Position numbers and translations under genes: made by a program. DNA of 64,000 nt from assembly GCF_028010285.1 (NCBI RefSeq), contig NZ_CP116304.1:1504501-1568500 (forward strand), written 5' to 3'. Source of the DNA: Pseudomonas sp. Q1-7 (GTDB taxonomy: Bacteria > Pseudomonadota > Gammaproteobacteria > Pseudomonadales > Pseudomonadaceae). This document shows, one piece after another, positions 43,338 to 52,142 of this stretch (its first letter is position 1; each line of letters begins with the position of its first letter). Under the pieces are notes generated by a model. It saw only the letters and a list, made by a program, of their open reading frames with translations, was not told the DNA's origin and did not search any database.

Positions 43338-46300
43338 TCAGCGCAGGTTCACGTGCCGGCTGATCAGCGCCCGCAAGGCGGCCGGCTTCACCGGTTTGGC
43401 CAGGTAATCCAGGCCGGCGGCGTGGACTTCGGCCACCAGTTCGGCGCGGCCGTCGGCGCTGATCACCACGCCGGGCAGCGGCTCGCCCAGACGGGTGCGC
43501 AGCCAGGCCATCAGCTCGGTGCCGGTTTCCCCTTCATCCAGGTGGTAGTCCACCAGCGCCAGTTGCGGGCGGACTGCCTCGGCCAGCAGGTGTTCGCATT
43601 CCAGGCGGTTGCGCGCGGTCCACACCTGGCAACCCCAGCGTGACAGCAGGCTGTGCATGCCGGTGAGGATGCTGTCTTCGTTGTCGATGCACAGCACCTG
43701 GGTGCCATTGAGCGCCTGGCCGTTGGTATCGGCCTGTTTCTGCCGCGCCGGTAACGGCTGCTGGGCGCGGGCCAGCGGCACGGTGACGCTGAACACGCTG
43801 CCCTTGCCCGGCCAGGAACGCACTTCCAGCTTGTGGTCGAGCACCCGGCAGAGGCCGTCGGCAATGGCCAGGCCGAGGCCCAGGCCCTTCTCGGCGCGGG
43901 TCTGGTGGCTGTCCAGGCGCTTGAATTCCTCGAATATCACCTTGCGCTTGTCTTCCGGGATGCCCGGGCCGCGATCCCAGACCTCCAGGCGCAGGTGGTC
44001 GCCCTCGCGCCGTGCGCCCAGCAGCACATGCCCCTTGGCGTAGCGGAAGGCGTTGGTGAGGAAGTTCTGCAGGACGCGGCGCAGCAGCCTGATGTCGCTT
44101 TCCACCCGCAGCTTGCTGCCGCGCACACGGAAGTCCATGCGCTGTTCCTGGGCCAGCACCTTGAACTCGGCGCCCAGGGTGTCGAACAGCGAGGCCAGGG
44201 GAAAGGCCGTGCGGTCGGGGGTGATGCGTCCGCTTTCCAGGCGCGAGATATCCAGCAGGTCGGTGATCAGGTCCTCGGCCGAGCGCAGCGAGCTGTCCAG
44301 GTGGCTGACCAGCTCGCGGGCCTCGCGGGGCAGGGCATCCTGCTGGTGGCCGAGGGCCGCGGAGAACAGTCGCGCGGCGTTGAGCGGCTGCATCAGGTCG
44401 TGGCTCACGGCGGCGAGGAAGCGGGTCTTGGACTGGTTGGCGGACTCCGCCGTGCCCTTGGCCTCGATCAGCGCCTGGTTGAGCTGGGACAGCTCCTGGG
44501 TGCGTTCGACGACGCGCTGCTCCAGGCCTTCGTTGGCGTCCTTGAGGTCGCGCTCGGCCTGGCGGTAGGCGGTGATGTCGGTGAAGCTCATGACGAAGCC
44601 GCCGCCGGGCATGGGATTGCCGATCAGCTCGATGACCCGGCCGTTGGGGAACAGCCGCTCGGAGGTGTGCGGGGTGCCCTGGCGCATCCAGAACAGGCGC
44701 CGGGCGACATGGGATTCCACTTCGCCCGGTCCGCACAGGCCGCGCTCGGCGTTGTAGCGGATGATGTCGGCAATGGGCCGGCCGACGCTGATCAGGCCTT
44801 CGGGATAGTCGAACAGCTCCAGGTAGCGACGGTTCCAGGCCACCAGGCGCAGGGACTGGTCCACCACGCTGATGCCCTGGGTGATGTTTTCGATGGCGCC
44901 TTGCAGCAGGGCACGGTTGAACTGCAGCACCTCGGAGGCTTCGTCGGCGATGCGCACCACGTCCTCTACCTGCATCTCGCGGCCTTCGATGGCGGCCTTC
45001 ACCACCGCCCGCGCCGAGGAGGCGCCGAGCACGCCGGCAAGCAGGCGCTCGGTGTGGGTGATCCAGTCCTGGTTGGCGTTCTGCGCCGGGTTGAAGCTGA
45101 TTCCCTGGCGGTAGGCGAAACGGATGAAGCTCTGCCGCGCGCGCTCCTCGCCGACGAAGCGCGCGGCCAGCATCAGCAGGTCGTCCACCTGCACCGCCAG
45201 CAGCGTGCGCGAGCTGGCGCGGGCGGAGACCTGCTGGCCGACGAAGCGGCTGGCCTGCCAGTGTTCGGAGACGCGGGTACGGGAGAACACCGAGACCCAG
45301 GCGAAGAGCAGCCAGTTGCCGGCCAGCGATAGCAACACGCCTTGGGTCAGGGGCTCGATGGGCAGCTGCAGCGGGTTGGCCATCATCCAGGCCAGGCCGG
45401 GGAAGTTCTCCAGCGGCCAGCCCAGGCCACGCGCCACCACCGGCAGCACCAGGGTGTAGGCCCAGAGCGCGGCGCCGGCGGCGAGGCCGGCGAACACGCC
45501 ACGGCGGTTGGCCTGTTTCCAGAACAGCGCGCCGATCATCGCCGGGCCGAGCTGGGCGATGGCGGCGAACGCGATCTGGCCGATGGTCGCCAGGCTCGCG
45601 GTGGAGCCCAGCAGACGGTAGCTGACGTAACCCAGCAGGATGATCACCACGATGCTCACCCGGCGTACCGAGAGCATCCAGTGGCGGAACACCTCGAAGG
45701 GGCGCTCGGCGTTCTGCCGGCGTAGCAGCCAGGGCAGCAGCATGTCGTTGGAGACCATGGTGGACAGCGCCACGGCTTCGACGATCACCATGCCGGTGGC
45801 GGCCGAGGCGCCGCCGATGAAGGCCAGCAGCGCCAGGGCCGGATGGGCCTCGGCCAGCGGCAGGCTGATGACGAAGGAGTCCGGAATCACCCCGCTGGGC
45901 AGCAGCATCTGCCCGGCCAGGGCGATGGGGACGACGAAGAGCGCCGCCAGGGCCAGGTAGATCGGAAAGACCCAGCGTGCCTGGCGCAGGTCGCGCGGCT
46001 CGATGTTCTCCACCACCGTGACGTGGAACTGCCGGGGCAGGCAGATGATGGCCAGCATGGCGACGCCGGTCTGCACCATCACCGACGACCAGTCCATGGA
46101 TTGCGACCAGTAGTGCTCCAGCTGCGGGGCGCTGCGGGCGCGGGCGAACAGGTCGTCGAAGCCATCGAACAGGCCGAAGGTGACGTAGGCGCCCACCGCG
46201 AGGAAAGCCAGCAGCTTGACCAGCGACTCGAAGGCGATGGCCAGCACCATGCCGCGGTGGTGCTCGGTGGCGTCGAGGTTGCGGGTACCGAAGAGGATGG

Positions 46301-46817
46301 TGAACAGGGCCAGCACCAGGGACACGATCAGCGCGGTGTCCTGGGCGCGGGTGCCGGCGGATTCCGCCCCCGGGCCGATCAGCAGGTTCACCCCGAGGAC
46401 GATGCCCTTGAGCTGCAGGGCGATGTAGGGCAGCACGCTGACCAGGCAGATCAGCGCCACCACCACCGCCAGGGCCTGCGACTTGCCGTAGCGCGCGGCG
46501 ATGAAGTCGGCGATGGAGGTGATGTTCTCCTGTTTGCTGATCAGCACCATCTTCTGCAGCACCCAGGGCGCCACCAGCAGCAGGAGGATGGGGCCGAGGT
46601 AGATGGGCAGGAAGTTCCACACCTGCCCGGCGGCCTGGCCGACGGCGCCGAAGAAGGTCCAGCTGGTGCAGTACACCGCCAGCGACAGGCTGTAGACCCA
46701 GGCGCGCATGCGTGGCGACAGCGGCGCGCTGCGGCGGTCGCCATAGAACGCGATGGCGAAGAGGATGGCCATGTAGAGGAAGGCGACCGTGGCGATCAGC
46801 CCGCTGGACAGCGACAT
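43338..46817 (-). CDS. Hybrid histidine kinase with sodium:solute symporter sensor domain
   Basis: 1159 aa. Residues ~1-500 form a 13-helix SSS (SLC5) transporter-like domain (CTSWTFFGAVGQAAG, GSTASLATIGQIAFAAIAQLGPAMIGALFWK), then a STAC-like linker around RASSRTLLAVQVDDLLMLAARFVG, a PAS domain (~615-735), a coiled coil, HisKA with the phosphorylatable His in AAVSHDLMQPLNAARL, HATPase_c (NAFRYAKG, DRGPGIP, GLGLGLAIADGL) and a C-terminal receiver (CIDNEDS, VDYHLDEG with the Asp, YLAKPVKP). It couples solute binding or transport to signalling, like CbrA. No cognate response regulator adjoins. Same architecture and length as P. aeruginosa PA3271. Confidence 0.92.
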   Translation of the reverse strand: MSLSSGLIATVAFLYMAILFAIAFYGDRRSAPLSPRMRAWVYSLSLAVYCTSWTFFGAVGQAAGQVWNFLPIYLGPILLLLVAPWVLQKMVLISKQENITSIADFIAARYGKSQALAVVVALICLVSVLPYIALQLKGIVLGVNLLIGPGAESAGTRAQDTALIVSLVLALFTILFGTRNLDATEHHRGMVLAIAFESLVKLLAFLAVGAYVTFGLFDGFDDLFARARSAPQLEHYWSQSMDWSSVMVQTGVAMLAIICLPRQFHVTVVENIEPRDLRQARWVFPIYLALAALFVVPIALAGQMLLPSGVIPDSFVISLPLAEAHPALALLAFIGGASAATGMVIVEAVALSTMVSNDMLLPWLLRRQNAERPFEVFRHWMLSVRRVSIVVIILLGYVSYRLLGSTASLATIGQIAFAAIAQLGPAMIGALFWKQANRRGVFAGLAAGAALWAYTLVLPVVARGLGWPLENFPGLAWMMANPLQLPIEPLTQGVLLSLAGNWLLFAWVSVFSRTRVSEHWQASRFVGQQVSARASSRTLLAVQVDDLLMLAARFVGEERARQSFIRFAYRQGISFNPAQNANQDWITHTERLLAGVLGASSARAVVKAAIEGREMQVEDVVRIADEASEVLQFNRALLQGAIENITQGISVVDQSLRLVAWNRRYLELFDYPEGLISVGRPIADIIRYNAERGLCGPGEVESHVARRLFWMRQGTPHTSERLFPNGRVIELIGNPMPGGGFVMSFTDITAYRQAERDLKDANEGLEQRVVERTQELSQLNQALIEAKGTAESANQSKTRFLAAVSHDLMQPLNAARLFSAALGHQQDALPREARELVSHLDSSLRSAEDLITDLLDISRLESGRITPDRTAFPLASLFDTLGAEFKVLAQEQRMDFRVRGSKLRVESDIRLLRRVLQNFLTNAFRYAKGHVLLGARREGDHLRLEVWDRGPGIPEDKRKVIFEEFKRLDSHQTRAEKGLGLGLAIADGLCRVLDHKLEVRSWPGKGSVFSVTVPLARAQQPLPARQKQADTNGQALNGTQVLCIDNEDSILTGMHSLLSRWGCQVWTARNRLECEHLLAEAVRPQLALVDYHLDEGETGTELMAWLRTRLGEPLPGVVISADGRAELVAEVHAAGLDYLAKPVKPAALRALISRHVNLR

Positions 46818-47067
46818 TGCGACTCCGGATGCGGCGGTGGCGGGGCGGGCCCGCCGGTGTTCGAGTTCCAGCAGTTTCGCACCAAAGGCAACAATTCGTC
46901 AGGCGGCTGCGACCAAGGTCGCAGGCGCTCTTGAGCGCCCGCACCGGGGCTGCTAGCGTGCTCGTTCGCCCGCGCCGTTCCGTCTGTTCCGCGCGGGGAC
47001 CTGCTGGCACTTCCGCTTTGCGCGACGTTCTCATCCGGCAGGGTTCTTTCGCCTGAGGAGGGCGCAG

Positions 47068-47637
47068 ATGTTCAATCCACAACCGGTCACCCTGCAGCGC
47101 GGCGCCCTGCGCCTCGATCCGCTGGTGGAGGCCGATATCCCGCCGCTGGTGACCCTGGCCGAAGCCAACCGTGAGGCGCTGGCCTACATGAACGGCCCGC
47201 TGCGTCCCGACTGGTACCGCCAGGGCCTGGCCGCGCAGCGGGACGGGCAGGCGGTGGTATTCGCCATCCGCCTGGGCGACAACCTGGTGGGCACCACCCG
47301 TTTCGCCGATTTCCTGCCCAGCCTGCCGGCCGCCGAGATCGGCTGGACCTGGCTGGCGGCCGGCGAGCACGGCAGTGGCCTGAACGCCTCGATCAAGTAC
47401 CTGATGCTGCGCCATGCCTTCGAGGAATGGCAGCTGGTGCGGGTGGAGTTGAAGACCGCCGCCAGCAACCTGCGCGCCCAGCGCGCCATCGAGAAGCTCG
47501 GCGCCCAGCGCGAGGGTGTGCTGCGCAACCATCGCCGCCTGGCCGACGGCCGGCTGGACGACAGCGTGCTCTACAGCATTACCGACCGTGACTGGCCGGA
47601 CGTGAAGCAACGCCTCGAGGCGCTGTTCAGCGCATAG
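47068..47637 (+). CDS. GNAT acetyltransferase (RimJ/RimL-like)
   Basis: 189 aa, GCN5-related N-acetyltransferase covering the chain: N-terminal LDPLVEADIPPLVTLAEAN, the central AEIGWTWLAAGEHGSGLNASIKYLMLRHAFEEW, and ELKTAASNLRAQRAIEKLGAQREGVLRNH, typical of the RimJ/RimL branch that binds acetyl-CoA. Substrate unknown. gaggag precedes the ATG. The AraC gene starts 3 bp after its stop. Confidence 0.87.
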   Translation: MFNPQPVTLQRGALRLDPLVEADIPPLVTLAEANREALAYMNGPLRPDWYRQGLAAQRDGQAVVFAIRLGDNLVGTTRFADFLPSLPAAEIGWTWLAAGEHGSGLNASIKYLMLRHAFEEWQLVRVELKTAASNLRAQRAIEKLGAQREGVLRNHRRLADGRLDDSVLYSITDRDWPDVKQRLEALFSA

Positions 47638-47640
47638 GCC

Positions 47641-48483
47641 ATGGGCGAGCCACGGGAAGACGCGCATTTCTGGCAGGCGGGCCACCTCGATGGTCTGGAG
47701 CTGCTGTCCGCGCGTTATATCGAGCACCGCTTCGCCCCCCATGTGCACGACGGCTATGTGATCGCCGTGCTCGAAGCCGGTGCCGAGCGTTACCGCTATC
47801 GCGGCGTCGAGCACCTGGCCGGTGCCGGCAGCCTGGCGCTGATCAACCCGGACGAGGTGCATACCGGCTCCAAGGGGCATGACGAGGGTTGGCGCTACCG
47901 GGTGTTCTATCCCGACATCGCCCTGGTGCGCGGCGCGCTGGACGAACTCGAACTGCCGCTGGCGGGCATGCCGGCCTTCATCGGCAGCGTGCACCGGGAC
48001 CCGGACCTGGTGCGCTGGTTCGTCAACCTCCACCGGTTGCTGGAAGGCGAGGCCAGCGCCCTGGAGCAGCAGACCGCCTGGCGCGAGGCGCTGCTGGCGC
48101 TGTTTCGCCGCCATTCGAAGCTGCCCGAACCGGGCCTGCCCGGACGCGAGCCCCTGGCGGTGCTGCGGGCCAAGGACCTGCTGCGTGAACGCCTGGCCGA
48201 ACCGCCGTCCCTGGAGGCGCTGGCCGCCGAAGTCCGGCTCTCGCCCTTCCATTTCGCCCGGACCTTCCGCCGCGCCACCGGCCTGCCGCCCCATGCCTGG
48301 CTCAAGCAGCAGCGGCTGGACCAGGCCCGCGCGCTGCTCAAGGCCGGTTGCGCGCCGGCCGGGGTGGCCGCGCAACTGGGCTTCGCCGACCAGAGCCACC
48401 TGACCCGCCAGTTCAAGCAGGCCTACGGCGTGGGGCCGGGCGAGTACCGCAACGCCTGCGCAAGATCGTTCAAGACCCATTGA
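47641..48483 (+). CDS. AraC-family transcriptional regulator
   Basis: 280 aa. The N-terminal cupin ligand domain (residues ~15-120: HRFAPHVHDGYVIAVLEAGAERYRY) is followed by the double-HTH AraC domain (~175-275: LAAEVRLSPFHFARTFRRATGLPPHAWLKQQRLDQARALL, AAQLGFADQSHLTRQFKQAYGVGPGEYR). Immediately after the GNAT gene without its own Shine-Dalgarno, so coupled. The AzlCD exporter genes begin 36 bp downstream and are its likely target. Confidence 0.9.
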   Translation: MGEPREDAHFWQAGHLDGLELLSARYIEHRFAPHVHDGYVIAVLEAGAERYRYRGVEHLAGAGSLALINPDEVHTGSKGHDEGWRYRVFYPDIALVRGALDELELPLAGMPAFIGSVHRDPDLVRWFVNLHRLLEGEASALEQQTAWREALLALFRRHSKLPEPGLPGREPLAVLRAKDLLRERLAEPPSLEALAAEVRLSPFHFARTFRRATGLPPHAWLKQQRLDQARALLKAGCAPAGVAAQLGFADQSHLTRQFKQAYGVGPGEYRNACARSFKTH

Positions 48484-48519
48484 CGGCCGGGCGCTAGCCT
48501 TTCGGGACAAGGAGGCCCC

Positions 48520-49251
48520 ATGTCCCGTATCAGCGAGTTCATCCGTGGCGCCCGCGACATCATCCCGATGATCGTCGGCGCCATCCCCTTCGGCATCATC
48601 TTTGGCACCCTGGCCAGCGGCGCCGGGTTGTCCGCCTGGCAAACCCTCGGCATGTCGTTGCTGGTGTTCGCCGGTTCGTCCCAGTTCATCGCCATTACCC
48701 TGCTCAGTGGCGGCGCCGGCGCGGCGGTGGTGCTGCTGACCACCTTCGTGGTCAACCTGCGTCACGCCCTCTACAGCGCCACCCTGCAACCCTTCGTGCG
48801 CCACCTGCCAACGCGCTGGCGGATGCCGCTGGCCTTCTGGCTGACCGACGAAGCCTTCGCCGTGGTGCAGCACCGCTACGCCGAGGCGGATGCCTCGCCA
48901 CACAAGCACTGGTACTTCCTCGGCGCGGCCCTGGCCATGTACCTGAACTGGCAGCTGTGCACCCTGGTCGGCGTGCTCTTCGGCCAGGCGGTGCCCAACC
49001 TGGCGGCCTGGGGCCTGGACTTCGCCATGCTCGCCACCTTCATCGGCATCGTCGTGCCCATGCTGCGCAACAAGCCGCAGGTGGCCGCCGCGCTGGTGGC
49101 CGGCGCGGTGGCCCTGACCTGCCAGGGGCTGCCCTACAAGCTGGGGCTGATGGTGGCGGCGCTCTGCGGAATCGTGGTCGGCGTGGTGCTGGAGCGGCGT
49201 TATCGCCTGGACCTGATGAGGGAGGACATCTCATGCAAACCTGGAGCCTGA
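48520..49251 (+). CDS. azlC: AzlC-type amino-acid exporter, large subunit
   Basis: 243 aa, AzlC/YgaZ family. Multi-pass membrane subunit of a branched-chain amino-acid (or analogue) exporter. Signatures: IPMIVGAIPFGIIFGTLA, LLVFAGSSQFIAITLLSGGA, VVNLRHALYSATL and FWLTDEAFAV. ggagg before the ATG. Overlaps azlD by 19 bp. Confidence 0.92.
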   Translation: MSRISEFIRGARDIIPMIVGAIPFGIIFGTLASGAGLSAWQTLGMSLLVFAGSSQFIAITLLSGGAGAAVVLLTTFVVNLRHALYSATLQPFVRHLPTRWRMPLAFWLTDEAFAVVQHRYAEADASPHKHWYFLGAALAMYLNWQLCTLVGVLFGQAVPNLAAWGLDFAMLATFIGIVVPMLRNKPQVAAALVAGAVALTCQGLPYKLGLMVAALCGIVVGVVLERRYRLDLMREDISCKPGA

Positions 49252-49562
49252 TCCTCGGCATGGCGGCCATCACCTTCGCCATCCGCTACAGCCTGTTCGC
49301 CTGGCCGAACCTGAGCTTCCCACCGCTGGTGCGCCAGGGCCTGCACTATGTGCCGACGGCGGTACTGACCGCCATCGTGGTTCCGGGGATGCTGATGCCC
49401 GACGGCGAGCACCTGCGGCTCGCCCTGGACAACGCCTACCTGCTGGCGGGGCTGGGCGCCATCCTGATCGCCGCCCTGACGCGCCACCTGCTGGCGACCA
49501 TCCTCGGTGGCCTGGTGCTGTTCTTCCTGCTGCGCTGGGCGCTGGGGCAGTTGCCGGTCTGA
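49233..49562 (+). CDS. azlD: AzlD-type amino-acid exporter, small subunit
   Basis: 109 aa, three or four membrane helices, AzlD/YgaH family (AITFAIRYSLF, VPTAVLTAIVVPGML, LLAGLGAILIAALTRHLLATILGGL). The start at 49233 overlaps azlC by 19 bp; its ggagg lies inside azlC. Works as a pair with AzlC. Confidence 0.92.
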   Translation: MQTWSLILGMAAITFAIRYSLFAWPNLSFPPLVRQGLHYVPTAVLTAIVVPGMLMPDGEHLRLALDNAYLLAGLGAILIAALTRHLLATILGGLVLFFLLRWALGQLPV

Positions 49563-49570
49563 GCGGCTCT

Positions 49571-49661
49571 GTGGGCGCGATTTCAATCGCGAAAGGGACT
49601 CGTGCCGCGGTTCGTCAACGCCGTCCACCGGGCTGCTTCGCGAATCAATTCGCTCCTACAG
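49571..49661. repeat. REP-like palindromic element after azlD
   Basis: Arms gtgggcgcgatttcaatcgcga and tcgcgaatcaattcgctcctaca; more diverged interior than the 38915 and 43151 copies. An open frame runs through it into the next gene but is not used. Confidence 0.75.
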
Positions 49662-49768
49662 GGTTTTCCCCCTGGAAGATCTTCGCGGTGAATGTGGCTT
49701 TCGGCCAGCCATCTGCTGTCCAATCAGCGATGTGCGGTTCCCCAGCCAACCACCAGGTATTAAGGACG

Positions 49769-51643
49769 ATGAGCCAACACTCGCAATTCACCCTGCTGGG
49801 CACGCGGCGATTCCTGCCGTTCTTCGTGACCCAGTTGCTCGGCGCCTTCAATGACAACATCTTCAAGCAGTCGCTGATCCTCGCCATCCTCTACAAGCTC
49901 GCCATTTCCGGCGACAAGAGCCTGTTCACCAACCTCTGCGCGCTGTTGTTCATCCTGCCGTTCTTCCTCTTCTCGGCCCTCGGCGGGCAGTTTGGCGAAA
50001 AATTCGCCAAGGACGCGCTGATTCGCGCCATCAAGCTGGCCGAGGTGGCGATCATGGCGGTGGGCGCCTTGGGTTTTTATCTCGACAGCCTGCCGCTGCT
50101 GTTCCTGGCGCTGTTCGCCATGGGCACCCACTCGGCGCTGTTCGGCCCGGTGAAGTACTCGATCCTGCCCCAGGTGCTGCGGGAGGATGAGCTGGTGGGC
50201 GGCAACGCGCTGGTGGAGATGGGCACTTTCCTGGCCATCCTCGCGGGCACCATCAGCGCCGGCATCATGATGTCCGCCGAGCGCTACGAGCCGGTGGTGG
50301 CTTGCGCCATCGTCCTGACCGCCAGCCTGGGTTACCTCGCCAGCCGGGGCATCCCCCGTGCGGCGGCGGCCCTGCCGGAGCTCAGGCTGGACTGGAACAT
50401 CTTCCGCCAGTCCTGGCAGATCCTGCGCCTCGGTCTGGGCCAGCGGCCATCGGTGTCCCGCTCGCTGGTGGGCAACTCCTGGTTCTGGTTCCTCGGCGCG
50501 GTCTACCTCACCCAGATCCCGGCCTATTCCAAGGAACTGCTGCACGGCGACGAAAGCGTGGTGACCCTGATCCTCACTGTGTTCTCGGTGGGCATCGCCC
50601 TGGGTTCGATGCTCTGCGAGCGGCTATCGGGCGGCAAGGTGGAGATCGGTCTGGTGCCCTTCGGCTCCATCGGTCTGACGCTGTTCGGCCTGCTGCTCTG
50701 GTGGCATTCCGGCGCATTTCCCCAGGGCGCCGTGCCCCATGACTGGCTGGCGCTGCTGGGCCATGGCCAGGCCTGGCTGATCCTCGCCGACATCCTCGGC
50801 ATTGGCCTGTTCGGCGGCTTCTACATCGTGCCGCTCTATGCGCTGATCCAGGCGCGGACGGCGGAGCACGAGCGTGCGCGGGTGATCGCCGCGAACAACA
50901 TTCTCAATGCGCTGTTCATGGTGGTTTCGGCGATCGTCTCGATCCTTTTGCTCAGCGTCGCCGGGCTGGCGATTCCCGAGCTGTTCCTGGTGGTGTCGCT
51001 GATGAACATCGCGGTGAACAGCTACATCTTCAAGATCGTCCCCGAGTTCAGCATGCGTTTCCTGGTCTGGCTGCTGGGCCATTCCATGTACCGCGTGGAG
51101 CACAAGGGGCTGGACGCGATCCCGGAGGAGGGCGCGGCGGTGCTGGTGTGCAACCACGTGTCCTTCGTCGATGCCTTGCTGATCGGTGGCGCGGTACGAC
51201 GGCCGGTGCGTTTCGTCATGTACTACAAGATCTACCAGTTGCCGGTGCTGAACTTCATTTTCCGCACGGCTGGCACCGTGCCCATCGCCGCGCGCCACGA
51301 GGACCTGCTGGTGTATGACGCGGCCTTCAAGAAGATTGCCGAGTACCTGCGCAACGGCGAGCTGGTGTGCATCTTCCCCGAGGGCAAGCTGACCGGCGAC
51401 GGTGAGTTGAACGAGTTCAAGAGCGGCATCGAGCGCATCCTCGAGGAGAACCCGGTGCCGGTGATTCCCATGGCGTTGCAGGGGCTCTGGGGCAGCTTCT
51501 TCAGCCGCGACCCGGCCAAGGGCGTCTTCCGGCGCTTCTGGTCGCGGGTGCGTCTGGTTGCCGGCGCGCCCCTGTCGCCGGACCTGGCTGACCGCCAGGC
51601 CCTGCAACTGCAGGTGGCTGAATTGCGGGGTGATGCCCGCTGA
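49769..51643 (+). CDS. MFS transporter fused to PlsC-type acyltransferase
   Basis: 624 aa. Residues 1-~405 are a 12-helix LplT-like MFS permease (FVTQLLGAFNDNIFKQSL, FFLFSALGGQFGEKFAKD). Residues ~430-610 are a 1-acyl-glycerol-phosphate acyltransferase domain with NHVSFVD (H463-x4-D468) and FPEGKLTGDGE (536-). The fusion is the LplT-Aas idea without the acyl-ACP ligase domain: flipping a lysophospholipid inward and reacylating it. I start at ATG 49769 with taaggacg; the longer frame runs through a REP element. Terminator at 51650. Confidence 0.88.
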   Translation: MSQHSQFTLLGTRRFLPFFVTQLLGAFNDNIFKQSLILAILYKLAISGDKSLFTNLCALLFILPFFLFSALGGQFGEKFAKDALIRAIKLAEVAIMAVGALGFYLDSLPLLFLALFAMGTHSALFGPVKYSILPQVLREDELVGGNALVEMGTFLAILAGTISAGIMMSAERYEPVVACAIVLTASLGYLASRGIPRAAAALPELRLDWNIFRQSWQILRLGLGQRPSVSRSLVGNSWFWFLGAVYLTQIPAYSKELLHGDESVVTLILTVFSVGIALGSMLCERLSGGKVEIGLVPFGSIGLTLFGLLLWWHSGAFPQGAVPHDWLALLGHGQAWLILADILGIGLFGGFYIVPLYALIQARTAEHERARVIAANNILNALFMVVSAIVSILLLSVAGLAIPELFLVVSLMNIAVNSYIFKIVPEFSMRFLVWLLGHSMYRVEHKGLDAIPEEGAAVLVCNHVSFVDALLIGGAVRRPVRFVMYYKIYQLPVLNFIFRTAGTVPIAARHEDLLVYDAAFKKIAEYLRNGELVCIFPEGKLTGDGELNEFKSGIERILEENPVPVIPMALQGLWGSFFSRDPAKGVFRRFWSRVRLVAGAPLSPDLADRQALQLQVAELRGDAR

Positions 51644-51649
51644 GTGAAC

Positions 51650-51676
51650 AAGCCCGCCACCCGGAGGGCTTTTTCG
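51650..51676 (+). terminator. Terminator of the MFS-PlsC gene
   Basis: Stem aagccc / gggctt with a 9-nt loop and TTTTTC, 7 nt after the stop codon; lies between convergent genes. Confidence 0.8.
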
Positions 51677-51684
51677 TGGCCGCG

Positions 51685-51999
51685 TCAGTGGCTGAGCTTG
51701 AGGCCGATCAGACCGCTGATGATCAGCGCGACGCTGAGCAGGCGCACCAGTGCCATGGATTCGCCGAACAGGATGACGCCGGCGATCACGGTGCCGACCG
51801 CGCCCACGCCGGTCCAGATGGCGTAGGCGGTGCCGAGCGGCAATTCCTTAATGGCCAGGCCGAGCAGGCCCAGGCTGATGAGCATGGCGAGGACGGTGAG
51901 GGCGGTGGGTAGCGGCTTGCTGAAGCCGTCGGTGTACTTGAGGCCGATGGCCCAACCCACTTCGAACAGGCCGGCGAAGAAAAGAATGATCCAGGACAT
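51685..51999 (-). CDS. gdx: Guanidinium exporter Gdx (SugE-type SMR protein)
   Basis: 104 aa, four membrane helices, small multidrug resistance family. The conserved membrane Glu (E14) in [25 protein letters not shown] and the tail [21 protein letters not shown] follow the SugE/Gdx subtype rather than the Qac/EmrE subtype. Gdx exports guanidinium in exchange for protons as an inverted-topology dimer. The guanidine-II riboswitch directly upstream confirms the ligand. Shine-Dalgarno gggaggt at about 52003-52010. Confidence 0.94.
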   Translation of the reverse strand: MSWIILFFAGLFEVGWAIGLKYTDGFSKPLPTALTVLAMLISLGLLGLAIKELPLGTAYAIWTGVGAVGTVIAGVILFGESMALVRLLSVALIISGLIGLKLSH

Positions 52000-52029
52000 G
52001 GTGACCTCCCGTTGACGACACATTGGAAT

Positions 52030-52076
52030 GGGGCCGTCCCCGGTGATCACTCGCAGAGTGGTAAGGTCGTCCTTAC
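52030..52076 (-). promoter_or_regulatory. Guanidine-II (mini-ykkC) riboswitch
   Basis: On the minus strand: hairpin gtaagg-ACGA-ccttac (52076-52061), a 19-nt linker, hairpin gggg-ACGG-cccc (52041-52030), then 19 nt to the gggagg ribosome site of gdx. Two small hairpins with ACGR tetraloops before a Shine-Dalgarno define the mini-ykkC motif, which binds guanidinium by loop-loop pairing and exposes the ribosome site. Confidence 0.93.
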
Positions 52077-52142
52077 GCTGCGCAATATTTTGCACATTCT
52101 GGTCGGCCGGACAAGTCCGGCCGGATGAAGTGGGATGGAGGG

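Noticed and set aside
43534-48909. A 1791-codon open frame on the minus strand across the kinase, GNAT, AraC and azlC region
   Set aside because: It is the G+C-driven shadow of real genes: it runs antisense through GNAT, AraC and azlC and out of frame through the kinase, and its product is low-complexity Arg/Pro/Gly/Ala without domains.
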